The position numbers and the translations under genes were made by a program. The notes under the pieces were generated by a model. That model made no database searches. It was not told where the DNA came from and was given only the letters and a program-made list of their open reading frames with translations. This document shows, piece by piece, positions 10,048 through 19,372 of a DNA stretch of 64,000 nucleotides. Positions within the stretch are counted from its first letter, which is position 1. The number at the start of each line of letters is the position of its first letter. Source of the stretch: Sphingomonas profundi (GTDB taxonomy: Bacteria; Pseudomonadota; Alphaproteobacteria; Sphingomonadales; Sphingomonadaceae); assembly GCF_009739515.1 (NCBI RefSeq), contig NZ_CP046535.1, positions 1,116,001 to 1,180,000 of the forward strand. The letters run 5' to 3'.

Positions 10048-12462
10048 ATGACGATCAAGCACCTGCTCCTCGCATCCGCCGCGCTCGGCATCGCCGCGCC
10101 GGCGTTCGCCCAGGCCGATCCGGCCGCCTCGCCGCCGCTGCGCAGCGACGGCACCACCCCCACCGCCGAGAGCCAGACGGCGGCCGAGCCCGCCGGCGAG
10201 GACATCGTCGTCGTCGGCACGGCCGGCGGCGGCACCCGGCGGCAGGACGCCGCCTTCGCCGTCACCGCGCTCAGCAACGACGCGATCGAGCGGGCCGCGC
10301 CCACCAGCACGGCCGATCTGCTGCGCACGATCCCCGGCGTGTCGGCGGAGAGTTCCGGCGGCCAGAACGGCGCCAACATCTTCGTGCGCGGCTACCCCTC
10401 CGGCGGCGACGCGCAGTTCGTCACCTTCCAGGTGGCGGGCGTGCCGGTCTACCCGCCGCCCACGCTCTCCTTCCTCGAAAACTCGCAGCTGATCCGGCTG
10501 GACGAGACGGTCGAGCGGGTCGAGGCGGTGCGCGGCGGCACCGGCTCGCTCTTCTCGAGCGGGCAGCCCGGCCTGACCGTCAACGTGGTGCAGCGCGAAG
10601 GCGGCAACGAGCTCGCCGGCCTCGCCAAGATCTCCGCCACGGATTTCGGCGAGGTGCGCGGCGACGGCTGGATCTCCGGCCCGCTGGGCGAGAATACCAG
10701 CTTCATGGTCGGCGGCTTCTACGCCCGCTCGCACGGTATCCGCGATCCGCAGTTCACGGTGGACAAGGGCGGCCAGATCACCGCCAACATCCGCCACCGC
10801 TTCGCCGACGATCGCGGCTCGGTGATGGTCTACGGCCGCTACCTCAACGATTTCGGCCAGTGGCTGCTGCCGGTGCCGATCGTGCAGAACGGCAAGAAGA
10901 TCTCCGGCTTCCCCGGCTTCGATCCCGGCACCGGCGCGCTGGCGAGCGACGACACCCGCCGCACGACGATCAACGACGGCCGCACCATCGATCTGGCCGA
11001 CGGTCGCGGCGCGCGCCTGTTCAACGCCGGCGGCACCTTCGACTATGAACTGGTCGACGGCCTGCGCGTGCGCGAGCGCGCGACCTATCTGAAGGGCGAT
11101 GCCGATACCACCGGCCTCGTGCCGCAGGGCCCGCCCGTCACGGCGGCCGCTTATGCGGCGAGCCTGGGCGGCACCGTCTCGTCGCTCACCTTCGTCAACG
11201 GTGGCGGCGCGGTGCCGCTGTCGCAGCAGGTGATCCGCGCCGGCGTGTGGCAGGTGCGCAAGGATATCAAGTCGTTCGTCAACGATCTCGCGCTGGAATA
11301 TGAAGGCGGCGGCAACAAGCTGACCGGCGGCTTCTATTATGCCGACTATTCCAGCGACGATCGGTGGGTGCTGGGCAACGGCCTGCTGCTGACCGCCGAG
11401 GAGAATGCGCGCCGGCTGAACATGACGCTATCCGACGGCCGCATCGTGACGCGCGACGGCTTCGCGCAGGGCGCCACCTTCAACGTCAACGCGAACTATG
11501 ACGGCAAGGACTATGCCTTCTACCTCGTCGACGAATATCAGGTGACGCCGGAGCTGCGCGTGGATGGCGGCATCCGCTACCAGAAGCACAAGGTGACGGG
11601 CCGGCTGGAGAATAACAGCAACGGCATCGATACCGACAACAACCCGCTCACGCTCTACAATAACGGCACGGCGGTGCTGAACGGCACCTTCAGCACGATC
11701 GACTATTCGCACGGCGACTGGTCGTGGACGGCGGGCGTGAACTATGACTTCTCGCGTCAGGTGGGCGCCTTCGCCCGCTACAGCGTGGGCCGCAGCTTCC
11801 CGCAATTCGACAATCTGCGCGAGGGGTTGAGGATCACGGCGCGGGTGGAAACCTATGAGGGCGGCCTCAAGCTCTCCTCGGGGATCGCGAACGCCTATCT
11901 CACCGTGTTCCACAACAAGTTCGACGGGCTTGCCACCACCCAGCTGATCAACGACGTGCCGAACGCCGCGGTCGGCGGCGCGAAGGCGACGGGCGTGGAG
12001 CTGGAGGGATCGGTGCGGCCGTTCGACGGCTTCAGCGTGACGGCGGCGGGCACCTATCTGGATGCCAAGTATCGCGGCTTCTTCACCAACAACGGCCTGA
12101 TCGACAATACCGGCAACCGCGTGCAGCGTCAGCCGAAGTGGATGTGGCGGGTGACGCCGGCCTACGAGACCGAGTTCGGCAACCTGAAGCCATCGATCTT
12201 CGCGACCCTGCAATATACCGGCGATCGCTTCTCCGATCCGGAGAACAACCAGCTTCTGCCGAACTATCTGCAGCTGGACGCCGGCATCGCCGTGGAGATC
12301 AACCGCGCGATCCGCCTGCAGGTGACGGCGAACAACCTCACCGACGAGGTGGGGCTGACCGAGGGCAATCCGCGCATCATCGGATCGCAGGGCAGCGGCG
12401 TGATCCTGGCGCGGCCGATCCTGGGCCGGCAGTTCCGCTTCAGCGCCAGCTACAGCTTCTAG
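10048..12462 (+). CDS. TonB-dependent outer-membrane receptor (sugar operon)
   Basis: An 804-residue receptor with signal peptide (MTIKHLLLASAALGIAAPAFAQ), a TonB-box-like stretch EDIVVVGTAG, a plug domain (LLRTIPGVSAESSG, NIFVRGYPSG, ETVERVEAVRGGTGSLF) and a 22-strand barrel ending in FRFSASYSF with the terminal phenylalanine required for outer-membrane assembly. ATG at 10048 follows GGGAGG at good spacing. Only 22 bases separate it from the MFS gene, so it belongs to the GH65 operon and probably imports the sugar. It is followed by a strong terminator. Confidence 0.93.
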   Translation: MTIKHLLLASAALGIAAPAFAQADPAASPPLRSDGTTPTAESQTAAEPAGEDIVVVGTAGGGTRRQDAAFAVTALSNDAIERAAPTSTADLLRTIPGVSAESSGGQNGANIFVRGYPSGGDAQFVTFQVAGVPVYPPPTLSFLENSQLIRLDETVERVEAVRGGTGSLFSSGQPGLTVNVVQREGGNELAGLAKISATDFGEVRGDGWISGPLGENTSFMVGGFYARSHGIRDPQFTVDKGGQITANIRHRFADDRGSVMVYGRYLNDFGQWLLPVPIVQNGKKISGFPGFDPGTGALASDDTRRTTINDGRTIDLADGRGARLFNAGGTFDYELVDGLRVRERATYLKGDADTTGLVPQGPPVTAAAYAASLGGTVSSLTFVNGGGAVPLSQQVIRAGVWQVRKDIKSFVNDLALEYEGGGNKLTGGFYYADYSSDDRWVLGNGLLLTAEENARRLNMTLSDGRIVTRDGFAQGATFNVNANYDGKDYAFYLVDEYQVTPELRVDGGIRYQKHKVTGRLENNSNGIDTDNNPLTLYNNGTAVLNGTFSTIDYSHGDWSWTAGVNYDFSRQVGAFARYSVGRSFPQFDNLREGLRITARVETYEGGLKLSSGIANAYLTVFHNKFDGLATTQLINDVPNAAVGGAKATGVELEGSVRPFDGFSVTAAGTYLDAKYRGFFTNNGLIDNTGNRVQRQPKWMWRVTPAYETEFGNLKPSIFATLQYTGDRFSDPENNQLLPNYLQLDAGIAVEINRAIRLQVTANNLTDEVGLTEGNPRIIGSQGSGVILARPILGRQFRFSASYSF

Positions 12463-12471
12463 CCTTCCTTG

Positions 12472-12508
12472 GCCGGCCGCCGTCCCCTCCGGCGGCCGGC
12501 TCTTTTTT
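12472..12508 (+). terminator. Rho-independent terminator of the GH65 operon
   Basis: A perfect 10-base-pair GC stem (12472-12481 with 12491-12500), a 9-base loop, then TCTTTTTTGT. It begins nine bases after the TonB receptor stop codon and separates the sugar operon from the sulfatase. Confidence 0.9.
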
Positions 12509-12526
12509 GTCTCGCGGGGTACAGCC

Positions 12527-13957
12527 ATGGATCGCCGCACCCTGCTTGCCGCCACCGCCGGGCTCGCCATTGGCCGATCGCTGCCGGCGGTCGCACGACC
12601 GGCGGCGACGCGGCGCAACGTGCTGCTCGTCATCGCGGACGATCAGGGGCTGGATGCCGGCTGCTACGGCGTGGCGGTGAGAACGCCGCGGCTGGACGCC
12701 TTCGCCGCCCGCGCCACCCGCTTCGCCCGCGCCTTTGCCACCGTATCCTCGTGCAGCCCCAGTCGCGCCGTCATCAACACCGGGCTGCATACGCACGCCA
12801 ACGGCATGTACGGCCTGGCCCACGACATCCACAATCAGGGCGTGCTGGACGGCATCCGCACCTTGCCGGCGCTGATGCGGGAGGGCGGCTACGCCACCGC
12901 GCTGGTCGGCAAGAAGCATCTGCGGCCGGACGCCGCCTTCCCCTACGAGGCCGAACTCGCGCCGGAGCGGGCCGGCATACGCGACGTGAAGCTGATCGCG
13001 GACGAGGCGCTGCGCTTCATCGGCCAGGCCGGCGATCGGCCCTTCTTCGTCACCGTCGCCTATTCCGATCCGCATCGCGCGGCGGCGGGTTTCGGCAACG
13101 AACGGGCGTGGCCGGGTGTCGAGCCGGTCCGCTACGATCCGGCGACGGTGCCGGTGCCGCGCCATCTGCCGGACCTGCCGGCCGTGCGGGCGGATCTGGC
13201 CGGCTACTATGAATCGATCAGCCGGCTGGATGCGGGCTTCGGCATGCTGCTGGATGGCCTGACCGCCGCCGGCCGCGCCGCGGACACGCTGATCCTGTTC
13301 CTGTCAGACAATGGCCGCCCGTTTCCCGGCGCCAAGACCAACCTCTACGATCCGGGGCTGCACCTGCCGCTGATCGTGCGGGCGCCTGGCACGGCGCCGG
13401 CGGTGTCCGACGCGATGGTCAGCTGGGTGGATATCGCCCCGACGATCCTGGGCTGGGCCGGCGTGGCGCCGCCCGCCTACCCGCTGCACGGGCGATCGCT
13501 GCTGCCGCTGCTGGGCCGTCGCGGAGAAGGCGGGGGCGGCGGCAAGGGCGAGGACGGCTGGGACGAGGTGTTCGCCAGCCACGACTTCCACGAGATCAAC
13601 CAATATTATCCCATGCGGGCGGTGCGCACCCGCACTCACAGCTACATCCGCAATCTCGCCTGGCAGCTGCCCTATCCGATCGCCGGGGATGTCGCCGCCT
13701 CGCCAGGCTGGCGGGCGATCGCGGCCGATCCGGCGATCCGCCTCGGCCGGCGCACGCAGGCGGCCTACCTCCAGCGCCCGGCGGAGGAACTCTACGATCT
13801 CGCCGCCGATCCGGACGAGGTGCGCAACCTGGCCGGCGATCCGGCCGCCGCCGCCATCCTGGCCGATCTGCGCGCGCGCCTGCTGGCCATGCGCCGCGCG
13901 ACGAAGGATCCGTGGCTGGGCGACCAGAGCGATCCCTACGGCCACCTCCACCGCTGA
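12527..13957 (+). CDS. Sulfatase (FGE type), exported
   Basis: A 476-residue sulfatase of the alkaline-phosphatase superfamily. The active-site motif CSPSRAVINTG begins at C76, the cysteine oxidised to formylglycine in type I sulfatases; metal-binding residues occur in NVLLVIADDQG and FLSDNGRPFPGAKT. The N-terminus MDRRTLLAATAGLAIG looks like a signal sequence with a twin arginine, so Tat export is possible. It most resembles heparan-N-sulfatase-like members, but the substrate is unknown. It lies alone after the terminator and converges on a TonB receptor that is followed upstream by a second sulfatase. No maturation enzyme is in the window. Confidence 0.9.
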   Translation: MDRRTLLAATAGLAIGRSLPAVARPAATRRNVLLVIADDQGLDAGCYGVAVRTPRLDAFAARATRFARAFATVSSCSPSRAVINTGLHTHANGMYGLAHDIHNQGVLDGIRTLPALMREGGYATALVGKKHLRPDAAFPYEAELAPERAGIRDVKLIADEALRFIGQAGDRPFFVTVAYSDPHRAAAGFGNERAWPGVEPVRYDPATVPVPRHLPDLPAVRADLAGYYESISRLDAGFGMLLDGLTAAGRAADTLILFLSDNGRPFPGAKTNLYDPGLHLPLIVRAPGTAPAVSDAMVSWVDIAPTILGWAGVAPPAYPLHGRSLLPLLGRRGEGGGGGKGEDGWDEVFASHDFHEINQYYPMRAVRTRTHSYIRNLAWQLPYPIAGDVAASPGWRAIAADPAIRLGRRTQAAYLQRPAEELYDLAADPDEVRNLAGDPAAAAILADLRARLLAMRRATKDPWLGDQSDPYGHLHR

Positions 13958-13978
13958 GGCGGGGCGGCCGGCGGTGGA

Positions 13979-16378
13979 TCAGAAGTCGGTCGAGACGTTC
14001 ACGCCGAAGTAGCGGGAGGCGTCGCGCGGCACGAAGCGGACCAGACCGCCCCCCGCGCCGCTCGCCAGCAGGTAGGAGGAATAATTCTTGTCGGCGATGT
14101 TCTTCACCACGCCGCGCACCTGCCACCCGCCCGCATCGCCCTTGCCGACGAGCGCGATCGAGGCGTTCCAGATGCCGTAGCCCGGCTGGATCGTGTCCGG
14201 CCGCTCGTCCAGCTGATACTGCGTCTTCGATTTCCAGGTATAATCGCTGTTCAGCTCCAGCCCGTAATCGCCGCCCAGCGGGATCGTGTAGGTGGCCTCG
14301 CCATGCAGCTTCCACTTCTGCGAGAAGGGCAGCGGCTGGCCATCGATGTTCACGCAGGTGGTGGAGGAGGCCGGGCAGGTGAACCGGTCCACCCGCGCCC
14401 TGGTGCGGGCGAAGGCGAAGCTGAGCGCCAGAGCGTCGATCGGCCGGGCTGAGATGTCGCCCTCCACGCCGCGGGTCGAGACCTTGCCGGCGTTGATCAG
14501 CTTGGTGATGGTCGCGCCGTTCAGCAGATCGCTGAAATTGGCCTGGAAATTGTCGAACTTCGTGATGTAGCCGGAGAGCGCGAAGTTCACCCGGCGATCG
14601 AGCGCGCTGCCTTTCAGGCCGATCTCGTAACTGTTCGACGTTTCCGGCTTCAGCGCCGGCTCGTCGAAGCTGCGCATGTTGAAGAACACGTTGTACGCCT
14701 GCCCCTTATAGCCGCGTGAGTAGGTGGCGTAGGCGTTCACGTCCGGCGTGATGTCATATTGCAGGCCGGCGCGGGCGCTGAAATCGGTCTTGCTGGTGCT
14801 GCCGGTGGAGCTGTGGTTCGGCTGGATCGCCGTCGTGTCCCCCGCCAGCGTGGCCGCCGACACCTGGACGGAGGTGGACACCCGATTATGGTAGCTCGAC
14901 AGCCTGTCGTGGATCAGGCGGCCGCCGACGATCGCGCGGAAGGCGGGCGTGAAGTTGACGTTGGCCTCGCCGAACAGCGAGTAGTTCTTCGCGACGATGC
15001 CATAGTCCGCGACGCCGCAGTCATTGCGGACGAGCGGGCTGGGATCGGCCGGGCAGTAGGCCGGGTGGGCATAGCCGGGCAGGCGGGTGGCGGGCGCCGG
15101 GAAGGGTGCGACCTGCCGGATGTCGCGGCGATAGGTCTCGTCGGTCTTGGCGCGCAGGAAGTAGGCGCCGATCACGTAATCGAGGAAGCCGCCCTTGGGC
15201 GAGGTGAGCCGCACCTCCTGCGAGAACTGGTTGAAATCCACCCGGCCGCGATCCTCGCCCTGCGGGATGCCGGAGGGCGGCAGGCCCGCGGCGGTATCCG
15301 CGAAATTGTCCTGATCCTGGTGCTGGCGGTTCTTCCACTCGCGATAGGCCGTGATCGAGGTGACGGTGAAGTCGCCGAGGGACAGATCGGCCTGCACCGA
15401 CCCGCCGTAATTCTTGTCCCGCACCTCGCTGACGAAGCTCGACCGGATCGTCCGGTTCGAGAGCGAGGCGGTGATGCCCTGCGTGGCGAGATAGTTCGCC
15501 AGGGTCGCCGAGTTGGTGAACGCACCCGAGGGGAAGGCGCGCCGCCCGGTGGAGGCGGCCACGCCGGTGGGCGCATCGTCCCGCTGGTACAGGTAATCGG
15601 CCGAGGCGACCACCGAGAGCGTCTCCGTGGGCGTCCACTTCAGCTTGCCGCGCCCGCCGCGCCGGCGATAGCCGTTGACGTGGCTGTCGGACGTCTGATC
15701 GTAGACGTTGCCCTTCCACCCGCCGATCAGGCCGGACAGTAGATAGTCGAGCTTGCCCGGCACGATCGGGCCGGAGACGGTGGCCTTGAAGCGATACTCG
15801 CCGCCCTCGTAATAGCCGGCCTCGGCATGGCCGTAGTCGCTGTCGGTCGGCGCCTTGGTGACGATGTTGATGACGCCGGCGGACGCGTTCTTGCCGAACA
15901 GTGTGCCCTGCGGCCCGCGCAGCACCTCCACCCGGTCGATCTCGCCCAGATCCAGCGTCTGCTGGCCGGGGCGGACCAGCACCACGCCGTCCACCACGGT
16001 GGAGACGGAGGATTCGACGCCGGGCGAGGTGGTGATCGTGCCGATGCCGCGGATGAAGATCGTGCGATCCTTGTTCGAGGCGCCGGCGCGGAAATCCACC
16101 GTGGGGACGATCGCGGAGATGTCCTGAAGGTTGTTCAGGTTCTTCTGCGCCAGCGTATCGCCGCGCAGGGCGGTAATCGCGATCGGCACGCTGTTCAGCG
16201 ATTCGGTGCGGAAGCGCGCCGTGACGACGATCTCGCCGCTGTCGTCCGCGGCCGCCGCCGGCGGCGGGGTCTGCGCGGTCGTCGCGTCGGGCGCGTTCTG
16301 GGCGAAGGCCGCCTGCGGTGCGATCGTCGCGGCGCCGGTCAGCATGATCGCCAGCGCCCTTGCCTGTATCCTCGTCAT
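13979..16378 (-). CDS. TonB-dependent receptor (sulfatase cluster)
   Basis: A 799-residue receptor with a signal peptide (MTRIQARALAIMLTGAATIA...AFAQ), TonB-box-like GEIVVTARF, a plug domain with the segments TIFIRGIGTITTSPGVESSV and EVLRGPQGTLFGKNASAGVI, typical of the large sphingomonad receptor group for organic substrates, and a barrel ending YFGVNVSTDF. The start at 16378 follows GGGAAGAAG; the longer frame to 16498 runs through the upstream gap. It is downstream of a sulfatase on the same strand and probably imports the sulfated substrate. Confidence 0.92.
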   Translation of the reverse strand: MTRIQARALAIMLTGAATIAPQAAFAQNAPDATTAQTPPPAAAADDSGEIVVTARFRTESLNSVPIAITALRGDTLAQKNLNNLQDISAIVPTVDFRAGASNKDRTIFIRGIGTITTSPGVESSVSTVVDGVVLVRPGQQTLDLGEIDRVEVLRGPQGTLFGKNASAGVINIVTKAPTDSDYGHAEAGYYEGGEYRFKATVSGPIVPGKLDYLLSGLIGGWKGNVYDQTSDSHVNGYRRRGGRGKLKWTPTETLSVVASADYLYQRDDAPTGVAASTGRRAFPSGAFTNSATLANYLATQGITASLSNRTIRSSFVSEVRDKNYGGSVQADLSLGDFTVTSITAYREWKNRQHQDQDNFADTAAGLPPSGIPQGEDRGRVDFNQFSQEVRLTSPKGGFLDYVIGAYFLRAKTDETYRRDIRQVAPFPAPATRLPGYAHPAYCPADPSPLVRNDCGVADYGIVAKNYSLFGEANVNFTPAFRAIVGGRLIHDRLSSYHNRVSTSVQVSAATLAGDTTAIQPNHSSTGSTSKTDFSARAGLQYDITPDVNAYATYSRGYKGQAYNVFFNMRSFDEPALKPETSNSYEIGLKGSALDRRVNFALSGYITKFDNFQANFSDLLNGATITKLINAGKVSTRGVEGDISARPIDALALSFAFARTRARVDRFTCPASSTTCVNIDGQPLPFSQKWKLHGEATYTIPLGGDYGLELNSDYTWKSKTQYQLDERPDTIQPGYGIWNASIALVGKGDAGGWQVRGVVKNIADKNYSSYLLASGAGGGLVRFVPRDASRYFGVNVSTDF

Positions 16379-16469
16379 CCCCGCTTCTTCCCTTTGGAGC
16401 CTGTCGCCGGCTCTATGTCTACTCAGCCGATAGGCAAGATAGTTTTCCTGTCCGCTCCACCGCAAGCGC

Positions 16470-18023
16470 CTATCGGGCGAGCAGCCGCAGCAGCGCATCG
16501 GGAAACGGGGCGAGCCCCGGCCCGGCGGCGTCGCGCAGTATGTTGCGCTCGCCGGCGTCGCGCGGCAACGGTATCTGCAATCCGCCGGTTGCCGCCAGCC
16601 GATCGAACAGGGCGGCGTTCAGCCGGCGCGCCACATCCTCGTGGCCGGGGCTGAAGATCAGGTTGCGCGACTCCAGCGGATCGTCCTGCAGGTCGTAGAG
16701 CTCGTCCACATCCCAGATGCCGTGGAAGTGGACATATTTGTAGCGGTCCTCGCGCAGCGCGTGGACGGTGGGGGTCTGCGGGAAATTGCGCTCCCAATAA
16801 TATTCGTACAGCAGGGCGTCGCGCCACGGCACGGGCCTGCCCTGCATCAGCGGCAGCATGTCGCGCCCCTCCATCCACGCCGGCGGCGCCAGCCCGGCGA
16901 TGCCGAGCAGGGTGGGCGCGACATCAAGGTTGGCGACCACCTGCTCCACCACGGTGCCGCCCGGGAACAGCGCCGGGCAGCGCGCCAGCATGGGCACGCG
17001 CATCGATTCCTCGTAGGCGCAGCGCTTGTCGATCAGGCCGTGCTCGCCGAACAGGAAGCCGTTGTCGCCCATGTAGAGGATCAGCGTGTCGTCCAGCTCG
17101 CCGCGCGCCGCCAGATGATCCATGATCCGGCCGATGCCCTCGTCCACGGCGAGGAACGTCTCCATGTAGCGCTTGTAGTAATCGCCCACGTCCAGATTGG
17201 CGTGATAGGCGAAGTCCACGCCGTGCCAGCTGTTGCGCTGGTTCTCCACCCACATCGGCCGCCCTTCCACGCCGGCCGCCATCGTCTCGGGGTAGCGGAA
17301 GGCGGCACCGGCGTAGCGGCCTTCGTGGCGGGGCGCGGGGTAGAATTCGGCGTGCACCGCCTTGTGCGCCAGGAACAGCATGAACGGCTTCTCGCGCGTG
17401 CGGCTCTCCAGCCAGTCCAGCGCGAAATCGTTGAGCACGTCGGTCAGATAGCCGTTTTGCGCGATCCGCTCGCCGTCCACGTTCAGGCCGTCGCCATTGG
17501 GCCAATAGTCGCCCTGGCCCTTGAAGCTCACCCAGCGATCGAAGCCGGGCTGCGGATCGTCCCCCTCCAGCCCCATGTGCCACTTGCCGATGAACGCCGT
17601 CTCGTAGCCGGCCGCCTGCAGATATTCGGGGAAGAAGACGAGGCCCGGTGCGATCGGGTGGTTGTTGTCCACCACGCGATGCTGGTGCGCGTAGAGGCCG
17701 GTGAAGATCGTCGCCCGGCTGGGGCTGCACAGGGCGGTCGTCACGAACGCGTTCTTCAGCCACGCGCCCTCGCGCGCCAGCCGGTCCAGCATCGGCGTTT
17801 CGACGAAATCCTGCGTGCCCATGAAGCCCATCGCGTCGTAGCGATGATCGTCGGTGAGGATCACGACGATGTTGCGCGGCTTCGCGGCCGTGCGCGGCAG
17901 TGCGAGATCGCCGGTGCGGGTGGCGAAGGCGGGTTCCTCCGCCCGCCAGCTGAGCGCCGCCAGCGGCTCGCCGGGGCCGGCGGCGGCCAGGAGGACGGAT
18001 CGGGTTTCGTCTGGTTCGCTCAT
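16470..18023 (-). CDS. Sulfatase (FGE type), second copy
   Basis: A 517-residue sulfatase with ILTDDHRYDAMGFMG, the formylglycine motif CSPSRATIFTG starting at C99, FIGKWHMG and ILYMGDNGFLFGEHG. Unlike the sulfatase at 12.5 kb it shows no convincing signal peptide from the start chosen (ATG at 18023), so it may act in the cytoplasm; the frame is open up to 18119, but that part lies in a repeat. It sits between the MFS gene and the TonB receptor on the same strand, in a likely uptake and desulfation operon. The substrate is not evident. Confidence 0.9.
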   Translation of the reverse strand: MSEPDETRSVLLAAAGPGEPLAALSWRAEEPAFATRTGDLALPRTAAKPRNIVVILTDDHRYDAMGFMGTQDFVETPMLDRLAREGAWLKNAFVTTALCSPSRATIFTGLYAHQHRVVDNNHPIAPGLVFFPEYLQAAGYETAFIGKWHMGLEGDDPQPGFDRWVSFKGQGDYWPNGDGLNVDGERIAQNGYLTDVLNDFALDWLESRTREKPFMLFLAHKAVHAEFYPAPRHEGRYAGAAFRYPETMAAGVEGRPMWVENQRNSWHGVDFAYHANLDVGDYYKRYMETFLAVDEGIGRIMDHLAARGELDDTLILYMGDNGFLFGEHGLIDKRCAYEESMRVPMLARCPALFPGGTVVEQVVANLDVAPTLLGIAGLAPPAWMEGRDMLPLMQGRPVPWRDALLYEYYWERNFPQTPTVHALREDRYKYVHFHGIWDVDELYDLQDDPLESRNLIFSPGHEDVARRLNAALFDRLAATGGLQIPLPRDAGERNILRDAAGPGLAPFPDALLRLLAR

Positions 18024-18055
18024 ACGCGCTCTCGTATGATCCCCGTGTCCCCCTT

Positions 18056-18113
18056 GTGTCGAGCGAAGTCGAGACACGGCCTCGCCCCTCGCCCCTCGAC
18101 TTCGCTCGGGGGG
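18056..18113. repeat. Inverted repeat pair between sulfatase and MFS genes
   Basis: GTCGAGCGAAGTCGAG (18058-18073) and CTCGACTTCGCTCGGG (18095-18110) are near-exact inverted copies, and the first arm is itself a palindrome (GTGTCGAG...GACAC). This looks like a dispersed intergenic repeat of the REP type. It fills most of the gap between two co-directional genes and could attenuate or stabilise the transcript. Confidence 0.7.
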
Positions 18114-18136
18114 AGGCACCCGTTGGTCGCCGGCGG

Positions 18137-19372
18137 CTACGTCCTCGCCGCATCCTCCACCCGCTCAAGCCTTGGCAGCAGCAGCTGGATCCACGCGAGG
18201 CCGAGCAGGTACGAGACCGAGGCCACCAGGAACAGCGGCAGATAGCCATAGCCGTTCGCCAGCAGCACGCCGGCCACGAACAGGATGTTCATGCCGGCCA
18301 GATTGCCGATCAGCGCGCCGAAGCTGGTGACGGAGCCCACCTTCGCCTGCGGCACGATATCAGCGATCAGCGCGAACATGTTGGTGGAAAAGCCCTGATG
18401 CGCCGCCAGCGTGAGGCCCAGGAAGGCCACCGCGACCCAATAGTCGCTGGTGTAGAGGGCGAGCGGCACCGGCAGCACCAGCAGCCCGCACACCAGCATC
18501 GATCCCTTGCGCACCGCGTTCACGCCGTAGCCGCGATCCAGCAGCCGGGTGGAGATGGCGCCGGCGGCGAGCGACCCGGCGGCGGCGCAGGTGTAGACCA
18601 CGGCGAGCGGCGGGCCGAGCTCGGCGACCGAGAGGCCGAAGGTGCGGTGGAAGAAGTCGGGCATCCAGAACAGCAGCAGCCACCATGTCTGATCGGAGAG
18701 CGCCTTGGCGATCGCGATCGCCCACGTCCGCCGCTCGCGGATCACCGCGCCGTAGGCGGGGGTGGGATCGGCGGGGGAGCAGGCCTCGGGCGGCGGCGGC
18801 GCCAGATCCAGCCCGCGCGTCACCAGCAGCCACGCCGCCGCCCACACGAAGCCCAGGATGCCGGCCGCGACGAAGGCGCCGCGCCAGCCCCACGCCGCCG
18901 CGACCAGCGGGATCATCAGCGGGGTGACGATCGCGCCCATGTTGCTGGCGGCGTTGCCCAGGCCGTAGCCGGTGGACCGCTGGTTCGGCGGGAAGATCGT
19001 GGCGATCGTCTTGATCTGGGTGGGCGTGCCCATCGCCTCCGTGGCCCCCAGGGCGACGCGGCAGAGCGCGAACTGGATCATCGATCGCGCCCAGCCGTGT
19101 GCCATGGCGGCGATGCTCCACGCGGCCACGCCGATCGGGTTCGCCCACTTCACCCCCAGCCGGTCCACGATCCAGCCGGTGAAGATGAACGCCACCGCCG
19201 CCGAGAACTGGAACAGCGAGGCGAGGGTGCCGTAGTCGCGGTCGCTCCAGCCCATGTCCACCTCGATCAGCGGCTTCAGCACGGCGATGATCTGGCGATC
19301 GACATAGTTGAGGATGCCCGCCGTCACGACCAACGCGAACAGCAGCCAGCGGCGGGTGGGCGAGGGGATCAT
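18137..19372 (-). CDS. MFS transporter, anion:cation symporter type
   Basis: A 411-residue major-facilitator carrier with about 12 membrane helices. VVTAGILNYVDRQIIAVLKP in helix 1 and the WIVDRLGVKWANPIGVAAWS loop resemble the ACS branch (ExuT/hexuronate and related organic-anion symporters). ATG at 19372 overlaps the dioxygenase stop by ATGA. The position between a dioxygenase and a sulfatase suggests uptake of an acidic organic substrate, perhaps a sulfated one, which is inference. Confidence 0.87.
   Translation of the reverse strand: MIPSPTRRWLLFALVVTAGILNYVDRQIIAVLKPLIEVDMGWSDRDYGTLASLFQFSAAVAFIFTGWIVDRLGVKWANPIGVAAWSIAAMAHGWARSMIQFALCRVALGATEAMGTPTQIKTIATIFPPNQRSTGYGLGNAASNMGAIVTPLMIPLVAAAWGWRGAFVAAGILGFVWAAAWLLVTRGLDLAPPPPEACSPADPTPAYGAVIRERRTWAIAIAKALSDQTWWLLLFWMPDFFHRTFGLSVAELGPPLAVVYTCAAAGSLAAGAISTRLLDRGYGVNAVRKGSMLVCGLLVLPVPLALYTSDYWVAVAFLGLTLAAHQGFSTNMFALIADIVPQAKVGSVTSFGALIGNLAGMNILFVAGVLLANGYGYLPLFLVASVSYLLGLAWIQLLLPRLERVEDAART

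Noticed and set aside
8127-10379. 750-codon minus-strand frame opposite pgmB and the MFS gene
   Set aside because: Covers two well-supported plus-strand genes and reads as low-complexity Arg/Gln/His sequence.
18056-18113. Insertion sequence end or attachment site
   Set aside because: No transposase or integrase and no target duplication; fits a dispersed short repeat.
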